DNA of 42,082 nucleotides, from assembly GCA_002633005.1 (NCBI GenBank), contig NMRA01000057.1, positions 1,105,393 through 1,147,474 of the forward strand. Direction: 5' to 3'. The notes under the pieces are model-generated. The model did no database searches and had not been told where the DNA came from. It was given only the letters and a program-made list of their open reading frames with translations. Position numbers and translations under genes: made by a program. Shown here in pieces: positions 33,306 to 42,082 of this stretch. Position 1 is the first letter of the stretch, and every line of letters starts with the position of its first letter. This stretch comes from Phoronis australis. Its lineage: Eukaryota; Phoronida; Phoronidae.

Positions 33306-33935
33306 CACTTGGAATTGATTCTTTGCCGGGACATAGGCGCACTGAAATCCTATTTTGAATACTGACACACGGCCTTTTTGCTCTTGAAATAAACTACATA
33401 ATCTTGCCAATGAATAAACATACTTAAATATACACAGTCGGCTTTTTGCAAAGTACAATGTGAGACTTAATTCTAACTCATAAGGTTTTTTAGTTGAATA
33501 ATTTGGCATTTTCATTGGTTTATCTGGAAAGTGGACTGCATGGATTATGTCAATGATTCCCACTTTAAAATAAAATATCCCGAGAATCTCTGTATGTAAT
33601 GCACCCTCTTTAGGTTTGGTCACACTGTGCTAGTTTTGTTCTTCCTAGTACACTAATACGACTAGAACCAATTTTGAAACAGTTATGAAATGGACTGTTA
33701 GCTGTCATTGTCACTAGTTTAACAAAACTTCCCAAGTAATTCGTTGCCTAGCAGAACGTCTCATCCCAATAACTCAGGAAATGTGCTGTCAAAGTCCTCT
33801 TGTCCAGGACAATCAGTGCGCCTAACCCAGGCAAGGCTTGCGTCAGTATAAATGGCATTCATCCACCATCACCTATAAAGGAAACTTACGCGCACTGTGT
33901 GTGTGTGAAAAACAAATGAGTAGAGATAAATGTAT
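33306..33935. other. intergenic, no gene recognised
   Basis: No supportable gene or repeat was seen. The minus frame at 33294-33623 is a chance open frame without motif or splice support. Confidence 0.45.
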
Positions 33936-34412
33936 CTTTGTGAAAAATTATTAAATTTGAGAAAGGCACATGGACCAGAATACACGCGTATACATGTACA
34001 GTACATACTCTTATTGCTTTTATACTTATGCCGTGATCCCCTGAACTCGAGTAGTGCGTAAGTAGGCCTATCCATAAATTTTCCATTACTTTGTAATCAA
34101 CAGTGTATTGTGAGGAAACCCAACTGTCATTTGATTTCACTAAATTCAAATAGTTTATTGAAAAATAAAACTTTAAAAGAGGACAATTCCAAGCCCTGTT
34201 TTTGTGAAAAAAGTATTAAATCTGAAAAAGGCACATGGACCAGAATACACGCGTATACATGCTCTTATACGTATGTCGTGATCCCCTGAACTCGAGTACT
34301 GCGTAAGTATCCATATTTTTTCCAATACTTGGTAACCAACAGTGTATTGAGAGAGAAACCCAACTTTCATTTGATTTCACTAAATTCAAATAATTAATTG
34401 AAAAATGAAACC
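33936..34412. repeat. tandem duplication, offset 265 bp, with MITE end
   Basis: About 33936-34165 is repeated at 34200-34412. Both contain CACATGGACCAGAATACACG, GTGATCCCCTGAACTCGAGT and TTTGATTTCACTAAATTCAA. Between the copies lies GGACAATTCCAAGCCCTG (34181-34198), identical to the right terminus of the MITE at 36415-36661, so a solo transposon end sits at the junction. Confidence 0.82.
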
Positions 34413-34639
34413 TCAACAAGAAAATAGTCCAGCAGCTTGATGGACAAGTATTGGTCTGCTGGTGAGTAAAGAAATATGCCCACGAGACACGAAAAGAGGT
34501 CTGAGAGGAAGGAACATGCATCAGACATGCAGACAGAAGAATATCCTAGGAAAGAGAAAAAACAAGAGCAACGCGGAGCGTTGAAATGCGCCCACGAATG
34601 CATCACAAATGGTGTGCTTTTGGGGTTATTTATTTGTAT

Positions 34640-36250
34640 CATAAAAAGGCCACTAGATGGCGCAAAAACGTACAAGCCATCAGAAACGGAAACATGCCAT
34701 ATTTCATAAAAATTGTCAAAGAACTTTAGAGAAACAAAGGAAAACAGAACAAAATGAAACTGCCTCTTGTAGGCACAGCGTCCGTTCCATCTGCCTGAAA
34801 GTCGTCGTCTATTGTTATCTTCATATAAATTCACTTACTAAATTTAATAAAGATCCTGCAGTGGGTTTTGGAGATACTATTATGGGCGCAAAACAAAACA
34901 AAACTACCTCTAGGAGGCGCCACAGTAGTCAGTCGCCATCAGCAAACGTCTTCTTCACACTGAAAACATATATGCCAATTTTCAAAACCATACCTAGAAT
35001 TATTTGGTTGATCGAGGGGTGGACGCCAAAAACAAGATTTGAAAACAGCAAAAAATGGCCACCACATGGCGCAAAATACCTCGATTCACTCAAACACAGG
35101 ATGATAGCGTCATCTCACCAATAGATGCCTATATTCAAAATTTTATGAAAATCTGTTGAGGACCTTTGAAGATACAGACTGGTAAACGTAAAAAACTAAA
35201 ATTGCCACTAGGGGGCACACCACTAGTCAGATCCGTCCGAAAGTCGTGTCATCCATTGTCAACATGATATACATACACTTGCTAAATTAAGTAAAGATCC
35301 TGCAAACGGTTTAATAGATACAGCCATGAGCGCAAAAAAAACTGCCACTAGGAGGCGCCAAAGTAGTCGAACTCGTCGGAAAATAGAAAAATCGTCGTCA
35401 GCCGTCCACTTCATAGCAAAATCATACATGCAAATTTTCACAATTATCCTGAAAGCGGTTTGGTTGATAGACGGGTGGACGCCAAAAAATAGACTCGAAA
35501 AAGTTAAAATGGCCCCTAGGTGGCGCAAACTAGGTCGAATCCATCTGAAAACGGAGAAATAGCGTCGTCTCATTAACAGATGCCTCTATGTCATATTCTG
35601 TGAAATTACGTTGAGGACCTTTGAACATACAGAGGTAAACGTAAAAAACTAAAATTGTCACTAGGTGGCACACCAGTAGTCAGATCCGTCTGAAAGTCGT
35701 CGTCCTCCCTTGTTAACATCATATAAATACACTTACTAAATCCTGCGAACGGTTTAGGGGATACAGCCATAGGCGCAAAAAAACAATACTGCCACTAGGG
35801 GGCGCCACAGTAGTCTAAGTCGTCCGAAAATAATCGTCAGCCGTCCACTTCATAGTAACAGCATACATGCCAATTTTCACAATCATCATTTGAGCGGTTT
35901 GGTTGATAGAGGGGTGTGGACGCAAAAAAACAGACTCGAAACTAGGTGGCGCAAACTACGTCAAATCCATCCGAAAATGGAGGAACAGCCTCATCTCACT
36001 AATAGGCGCCTATATACCAAATTTTAGGATAATCCGTTCAGTACTTTTGAAGATACAGAGGTAAACGTAAAAAAACTAAAATTGAGGGGACACAGGTAGT
36101 CGGATCCGTCCGAAAGTTCGAGCATGCCGTCCCATCCACGGAAGGAACACATGTGCAAAGTTTCATGAACATACATGTACGTCAAGGCGTTTTGGAGATA
36201 GAGCAGCGGACACCGGGCGTCGGACGGACGGACGGACGGAGATGACGGCA
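34640..36250 (+). repeat. higher-order satellite with CTCF-like motifs
   Basis: Four units of about 426-453 bp: GGTAAACGTAAAAA recurs at 35181, 35634 and 36060, with a diverged start near 34739. Each unit contains about three related submonomers of roughly 150 bp. Each submonomer is headed by a variant of CCACTAGGGGGCGCC followed by AGTAGTC...GTCCGAAAA. The heading motif fits the bilaterian CTCF core CCASYAGRKGGCRSY, perfectly at 35792-35806. It fits with one mismatch at 34650, 35205 and 35345, and with two or three at 34907, 35059, 35513, 35658 and 35938. All are on the plus strand. The array ends in a (GGAC) tract and CCACATATAAATATGTGG, a palindrome. There is no gene; the open frames reflect monomer structure. 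Confidence 0.82.
36224..36241. repeat. (GGAC)n microsatellite
   Basis: A short GGAC tetranucleotide run of about four units at the 3' end of the satellite array. It resembles a microsatellite tail of a dispersed repeat. Confidence 0.85.
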
Positions 36251-36414
36251 TAATGCTTCCACATATAAATATGTGGGCTCATAAAAATGTGCTGGTCAAG
36301 CCCCGAACACACAAGGCAGTGTAGTCTAGGTGCCTTGCCACACTAACACTTATAATGTTATTGATACCTGGCCCGAGTCATTACACATAGTTACCATAGC
36401 AGATAACCAAGAAC

Positions 36415-36661
36415 CGGGGCTTGGAATTACCAATGACAAAAAGAGGAAAGTGTGATGTATCGTTCCACAAATAAATAGGTTTGTACAATAGAAATACTTT
36501 TGGGTTGTAAAATTTAAGTGAAGTAAAAATTTTTTGCACGAATAAAGTCAAAATAACGGTACAAAAAGAGACGAAGGAACAGGAAACTGGAAACATATTG
36601 ATAAGAATTAATAAAAACCAAAAAGAGGAAATCCTTTTAAAAAGGACAATTCCAAGCCCTG
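36415..36661. mobile_element. MITE, hAT-like, CRGGGCTTGGAATT family
   Basis: A 247-bp element with ends CGGGGCTTGGAATTACC and GGACAATTCCAAGCCCTG, imperfect terminal inverted repeats. It is flanked by an exact 5-bp duplication AGAAC (36410-36414 and 36662-36666). The AT-rich interior has no open frame for a transposase. The right terminus recurs alone at 34181-34198. Confidence 0.8.
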
Positions 36662-36666
36662 AGAAC

Positions 36667-37214
36667 AGATACAAACAGAAATAGCGACACTTAGCATGAA
36701 AAACTTACACTGAACATCAGATAATGGCCATACGAGAAGGAAGGTGACAATCACACCCACCGGGATACTCACTTTGCCTAGAGCAAAACCAACAAGGAAT
36801 CACTTGTTCATTCCTTCTAACTAATTTCAGGACATTAATAACATTTACCACTGCGAAAGTCTATTATTCTACAAAAGACACAGAAGAGTTCCTTAATAAC
36901 ACAATAACGCAATCTAACACCGCATACCACAGATTACTTTTTCGGCTTCAGCGGAGAAATCTTTTTTCTCTCCAGCAGCCACTCAGCTGGCTTTTTACCT
37001 CCAACAAAAGGTGTCCAACCCATTCACTCACGAATGACGGCTATGGCCAAACTCTTTCGTCCTCAGCTGGTGGCAGTTATTGTACGAGTTCTGATGTTTG
37101 TATTTTGTCAGGATGATCGCGTGACTTTCTTTCTCTCATTTTTGCCTGTAATTGGTACCAGACTTTGGTATTCTGGTGCAAGCAGATAATTGTTTTGAGA
37201 TCTGCTGGCTAAGT
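36667..37214. other. no gene recognised
   Basis: Non-repetitive sequence between the MITE and the second terminal-exon block. No feature could be supported. Confidence 0.4.
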
Positions 37215-38620
37215 GAAAGTGGTAGCTACAGTGCCGTTGCTGGTACCTAAGTCATGCACCAGAGTAACAGGATACACAAGGCCTGGCTTTGGTAGTAGCT
37301 GCTTGGGACCCGGTGTTGATGACTTGGCTGTCATATGACGCTTTGGAAGCAAACTCTGCTCCAACACTCGAATTTTGAAAACTCTGTTATTCCACCAGAA
37401 CATGACAGTTTTCCGATTCACTTTATAGAGCTGCAGATTTGCTATCTCTACGATTCGGTCATTTCGAGTAACCAGGCCTCAAATTCTGAGATAGGAGTCC
37501 AGAGACTGTCGCCATCTACATGTAGATGCCACAGACTTGCACCACGGGAAAGCACATTCATCTTTTCAAACAATGCCTCAAGAAGCGCTCTGGTATCAAC
37601 CTGTGTTGCCGGATCACCACAAGAACTGTTCTTTCCCTAAGCTTATAACACCTTGCATCACAGTCTGTAGTCAGAAACACGTGAAAGTGTGGACTGCTTC
37701 AGGGTTACTGATAATTTTTGCCAGGAAACAATAATGGGATTGCTGGACATTGCCTCATTGACGGCATACTAGCCCTTAACCTTTACAAGCTCACCAAAAA
37801 TTCTCTGAATTTCATTCCAACCTAGAATTCCACAAGGATCAACTATTTTCTGAAGGAATAATGCACACGCACCACTGGAGCAAGAACACAGGGCCTGTAG
37901 TAGGCGATTGACTTACATGTAAGTGTCCTGGTGCAGAGAGTCGCTGTCTGCTGGCTCAAAGAGGGAGGGGACACCACAGTTGTTGATGGTAGCCCAAAGT
38001 CATGCACTGCAAGAACAGGAAAAACAAGACCTGGAAGCAGCTTCTTTGGGGCTGGTATTGACAAGTTGGCAGACATTTCAGAATTTGGTGGCAAACCCTG
38101 CTCCAGCAATCACTTCTCCAAACCCTCCGCCAGTATATGACGTTTTTTGATTGATCCCATACAGCTGCATGTTGGTCAGGTCCATGATCTTTCCTGTTGT
38201 GTGACAAGACCTCGAATCCTGTGTTATCACTCCAGCATTTGTCTCCATCTGGATGCTCCGGTATACTAGATAGGAAGGCACGTTCCAACCTTTCGAACAA
38301 TAATGCTTCAATAAGAGGGTTGGCATCCACGTGCGTTGCTGGTGCAATACAAGACCTAATTGTAGCTTTCCTCTAGCTCACCATACGTTCTGTCGCTATC
38401 TGGCTTCGTTAGGATGCAAAGCGTTCTCTGTGGCTCTGGCTCAAAAGTCTTCTAAAAAAATAATGCACTGTTGAGACACTGCAGTTTCATGGAAAACACG
38501 TAGGTCAATAGAACACATTCAAGACTATTATTTATATCTGCTTAGACTGTACCTGTGAAGATCTGTTCAATAAACCCCTTGCCTTTCCTGGCTATCCATT
38601 TCAACCTGGTCAAAGTTATC
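37215..38620 (-). pseudogene. second copy of the terminal-exon block (C and D)
   Basis: Two successive decayed copies of the transposase-like terminal exon. C runs 37215-37849, with QKTVMFWWNN-like text near 37410 and acceptor-like CCTTCAG at 37850. D runs about 37855-38455 (PPSLSQQTATLCTRT, DFGLPSTTVVSP). D has an internal deletion of about 180 bp at 38438-38455 that removes the start of the exon. Upstream on the minus strand, 38460-38620 matches the intron and acidic exon at 26110-26280. Order, orientation and intron remnants equal those at 24819-26290, so the whole block was duplicated. C extends further 3' than B, which is cut by the 192-bp array. Multiple stops and shifts; non-functional. 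Confidence 0.82.
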
Positions 38621-38624
38621 AGAT

Positions 38625-39180
38625 GTGGCCTTTTCCTCAACTCTGACAAGTTCAGGCACAACTTTAGTAATGTCTCTCCAAAATGTAAATGTGGTGACCA
38701 TCAATCGTATCCTCATATTTTCTTCAAATGTCCCCTCATCGAAAACCCGAGAGACTCATTCTTTCGTGCATTCAATGAAAACCAATTGTTAACGCTCTCA
38801 ATTCTTGTAACAATATTCCTACTAGAGTTACATTATTATTGAATGGTAGTCCTAACCTTGACCTCGTTCTCAACGAATATCTCCTAAGCAACGTTAGTAA
38901 ATTTTTATGTACCGTTTATCAATATTGTTGCATCTGATTTCCCTACATGAATCTGTACATATTTTTATTTTTATATATCTGTAATAGCATGTTTAAGTAT
39001 TGGAATACTTATTTTAGGTATTACTTAATTGTATATACCTCTATGTACATGTATATTAGTTTCATTTATGAATTGTTAAAACCCAGATATAATGCTTCGC
39101 GGTTTCTGGGTTTGTTATTATTTCTTTGTATGTTCTGTGTATTCTTCAATCAATATATATCGAAAATAATGTTAGCACTA
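38625..39180 (+). mobile_element. 5'-truncated LINE 3' end
   Basis: The plus strand reads LFLNSDKFRHNFSNVSP, then KCKCGDHQSYPHIFFKCP and IENPRDSFF, a CxC-x(n)-H-C motif at the C-terminus of many non-LTR reverse transcriptases. After a frameshift near 38780 it continues LLLNGSPNLDLVLNEYLLSN to a TGA near 38937. The 3' UTR contains the hairpin AAACCCAGA...TCTGGGTTT (about 39080-39113), a plausible reverse-transcriptase recognition structure. The 5' break coincides with the end of the duplicated exon block at about 38620. Confidence 0.7.
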
Positions 39181-39319
39181 GGAGTAAAAAGTGGGGTTAC
39201 CAAGAGTAGACAGTATGCGAATCAATTGAAGTACAGAATATATCATCCATGTGTGATCATTTTTGTAGGCGGACTGTTCCAAGTCTGTTCTCAATTTGGT
39301 CTTAATCTGTTCCGAAATC

Positions 39320-39361
39320 GTGCAAGGATGACACACAACTTCGTAAACCGTTCCAAATTTT
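39320..39361 (+). ncRNA. U6 snRNA 3'-half fragment (decayed)
   Basis: TGCAAGGATGACACACAACT followed by TCGTAAACCGTTCCAAATTTT corresponds to U6 nt 66 to the end with several substitutions. No U6 5' part or promoter precedes it. A weakly similar CTGTTAC-AAGTTTG near 39467 hints that the same U6 flank once followed. It is a pseudogene fragment. Confidence 0.7.
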
Positions 39362-39401
39362 GTTACGATATAGTAAATAGTCCAACGCCACGGGGGCCAT
39401 G

Positions 39402-39445
39402 TATAGTTATATCATAGACTAGGTTGTCTATGATATACTACTATA
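39402..39445. repeat. short near-perfect hairpin
   Basis: TATAGTTATATCATAGAC pairs with GTCTATGATATACTACTATA across the loop TAGGTT. It is AT-rich and could be a foldback relic; no function is inferred. Confidence 0.65.
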
Positions 39446-42082
39446 TTCATTAAATTTAAGGCAGGCTGTTACAAAGTTTGTGGTAATATTTCTTGTTATA
39501 AATGATAAATAGACTAGAAAGACTGGTTCAATTTCGAAGCAAAATGTGTAATGCGATGAGGTACCTGTTGCCAAGTCTCACTGGTTACGTAACTCACAGG
39601 CATACATCTGGTGAAACGGAAGGCCTCTAAGACAAGGAGACAATAGCAATAGTTGCTAATAAAATACAAAAACTTGCCTTGCCGTGTACTGTAGGCTAAA
39701 TATAACTGGAAAATTATGGAGTCGGGATGGGATGCATGTAGACGGTGGCGATGAAATTAATGAAGCAGACCTTAATTTCAAATTTCACAGTCTGGACAAC
39801 CTCTTACTGAAATTCCCAAATAAATATTCAAAACAAACGGCTTTTTATCCATTTAAACCCAATTTTCCAACCCACACTTACAATTGTTAATTTTATTGCG
39901 TTTTTCTTTCCTTTGGTATGTCAGTGGGTTTCAAAAGAGTAGTCGCTTGAGAAGTTTGCAAAAGCTAGCTTAGCGACATTTTCTGAGTCACCTTTTTTCT
40001 CCCATACACCACCCTAATTGCAAACGAGTAAAACACAGCTTCTTAGTAATGTGTTTGATCTGTCTTGTGTAAAATTTAACCACAAACCGGTGAATATTCC
40101 ACTAATAAAATATTTCTATGACTCCAATTTTCTGTCAAAATATCAACCAAAAAAGAAATAGTAATAGAAACACAAGCTTTCCTTTTCAACGCAGAGTTTT
40201 CTTTTGCTTCAAAGTATACTTACCAATTCTCAAAAACGCCTCGAGTATCACCACTGAAGTAAACACAAAGTGCATACCTTCCATCACCATTGGCAACCAA
40301 TAGCTTGCAAGCCCTCCGTACATGGTTGGAAAACTTAACAGCGAATAAAATGAATCTCGCTAATACGATCGTTGTTTCATTTGCACGTGAAATTGAATTA
40401 CTGTCATTATTTGGAATTTTTTAATTTACTAACTGCCAAATGTTCTTCTTAGGTCAATTACTTTCATATAAGAATGGTTCTGGCGTTAACAAACGTGTTA
40501 TGAGGAACGAGGTTGTTTTTGGAAAAAATAGCAGTCGAAGGCAAATTGTTCCTCATTTTTGTGTGATATAAATACACCTAACATTTGCCATCTCTTATAT
40601 ATCTTCACTTCCTTCATGTTCATGCTTTTGGAACTACTTGTATGACGTCATAGGTCATCGGGTTAACACTAATGACCACAAAAATATAGGGACATTGGTC
40701 GCTTGCTCTTGTATTTTTGCATTATTATTTACCAGAATTGTTATTTATTCACCTACAATGCGTACTGTTTTTTAAAGTTTGATTTGCTTGCGTACATTGC
40801 ATGAGCGGCGCACCACAGGGAACTGGGGGGAGCTAGTTTCAGCAGCTTATTTCAGTGCTGCGCCCCTCAAGTATTGACAAATAAATATTTGAAAGTTCCC
40901 ATTTTACGCCAAGTAATGTTAAATTCAAATAATACGTCTCAGACATTGAGTATCCTTGCGCACAACTTGTTTATATACAACTTCCATTCTGCCTGTAGTG
41001 CACGTGCCGTGGCTTAGCGGTAAAGTGTGAGCTTGCAAATTGACCTATCGCCAGGATTATGGCGGACGGCTTAATTGACCAATCAGAACAAAGCATTCTT
41101 GGCACACCTTCGTCTGTGTTTCCAAGCCGCCATTATACCCGACAAACCACACGTAGTCGAGTAAAACTTACTTTGGTCTATAGCTCAAGAAATTGTCCGC
41201 TAAGAATGGGGAAACGGTGTTGATATGGTGTGTGTAGCACCGAAAGCCGTTATGCTACTCCAGAATAATATCCCGTCATTTTTTGGCATGTCCTAAGCCG
41301 AAAAATGATGTCGAAAAGCGTAAACTATGGATCAAGCTGTGTTCGGCCACACGAGCAGCTGAACTTAACGATGTTTCTTGATAACTCGAAGGCTATAATA
41401 AACACAAATATGTTAGTTCCAAGATACGCACTTTTCAGCTTGGTGGCTATGGTGAAGGGCTATCTCAGGCTCCCGAGTTTCCTACGTCTGGCCGCCTTTG
41501 TCTCGACACCTGGTGGATCTCAGCACTCTAGCGGTAGAGTCCCCAGAAATTGTTGTTTTCAAGGACATTTTTATTTTATTTTTTTTTTATTTATTTCATC
41601 CTAACAGAGGTACATTTTTGTTATTCATAAACCCGTAGGCTGGCGTTCAACTGAACTTCTCTCCCGGTCAAAATTCAGAGATTCCATCGGCACAGGGAGG
41701 GCAACGGGATTACTGCCGGTAACTCAAAGCCCAGTGGTCGAGCTGTTGTCACTAAAAATAAACTGTTGAATTACTTTTTGACGTGTACCTCTAGTATACA
41801 CTATGTCTGTAGAGTTAGACAGAGCTCATTTTGATGTTGTTCAAACATGATATGTAGATTTATGAAGCTTTAAAAAAGAATTTGAGTTATTTTTGTAAAT
41901 ACCCTACTTTTGCAACTACCACACCAGACTTGTAATCTTTTGTAACCATACCACGACTTAATGATCATGCTACCTTCAAAATTAAATGAAAGGTACCTTT
42001 ATAGAATGAAACTACAAAAAAAATGCCAAGTTCGTAAGAAGGTAGGCCTAATTTAAACGGTCTTAATGGTGCAAACGGACAA
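39446..42082. other. no gene recognised
   Basis: No exon or repeat structure could be supported apart from the short tRNA-like segment at 41006-41040. The longest frame (41305-41604) has no motif. A CCAAT-like GACCAATCAG and ATGGCGG elements near 41050-41080 hint at a promoter but no transcript could be linked. Confidence 0.4.
41006..41040 (+). repeat. tRNA-like A-box segment (possible SINE relic)
   Basis: GCCGTGGCTTAGCGG resembles a tRNA 5' acceptor/D-arm with a Pol III A box (TGGCTTAGCGG). No matching B box (GGTTCGANTCC) or cloverleaf follows, so it is not called a tRNA. It may be a tRNA-derived SINE head or chance. Confidence 0.25.

Noticed and set aside
34394-35124. Frames of 146 and 155 codons (minus 34394-34834, plus 34657-35124)
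   Set aside because: They fall inside or across the satellite array and the flanking tandem duplication; the translation is low-complexity and follows repeat structure.
38947-39417. Plus frame of 156 codons, hydrophobic
   Set aside because: It covers the AT-rich LINE 3' UTR and a U6 fragment; hydrophobicity reflects T-richness.
41006-41080. Possible tRNA gene
   Set aside because: The A-box-like start is good, but there is no B box, no cloverleaf and no terminator.

Overview
The window is metazoan nuclear DNA, most likely from an aquatic invertebrate. Genes are sparse and intron-rich with GT/AG splice sites. There are LINE 3' ends, many MITEs, tandem satellites, a U6 snRNA-like gene and histone-type mRNA 3' stem-loops. 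AT content is high, and TACATGTA and TAGGCCTA words recur. I cannot name the species. No bacterial operon, CRISPR array or phage is present, and most short open frames look like noise.

Layout. 1-8.2 kb: no gene found; a LINE 3' end with a TTGA-type tail, two hAT-like MITEs, a 550-bp inverted repeat and a perfect 34-bp hairpin element. 8.2-11.3 kb (minus): three phase-consistent exons of a major facilitator superfamily sugar-type transporter (MFSD4/NaGLT1-like), with a possible first coding exon at 15.7 kb. 14.5-17.6 kb: further MITEs. 17.9-19.0 kb: a U6-like gene whose 3' half and flank recur at 32.5-33.3 kb; the U6 3' half alone recurs at 39.3 kb. 20.4-21.3 kb: two histone-type stem-loops on the minus strand beside an 806-base assembly gap that could hide a histone gene. 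21.8-23.9 kb (plus): a candidate four-exon small gene with a 16-nt microexon. 23.95-24.8 kb: a tandem repeat of about 192 bp.

24.8-31.4 kb (minus) holds the largest coding locus: at least eleven exons of a large transposase-like protein of the family I recall as DUF6729-containing. Nearly all exon junctions keep phase. However, one in-frame TAG and three exon-length frame errors show that this copy is decayed, or that the assembly contains errors. Its last exon is tandemly duplicated, and the two-exon block is copied again at 37.2-38.6 kb. 31.6-36.7 kb is repeat-rich: MITEs, a 51-bp tandem repeat, a 265-bp tandem duplication and a higher-order satellite of about 440 bp carrying about ten plus-strand CTCF-like core motifs. 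From 38.6 kb on there are a LINE 3' end, a U6 fragment and otherwise featureless DNA.

The genes show no evidence of acting together. The window reads as a repeat-driven region containing one transporter gene, a decayed mobile-element-derived gene and small-RNA/histone relics. All family assignments rest on recalled motifs; no database search was run.
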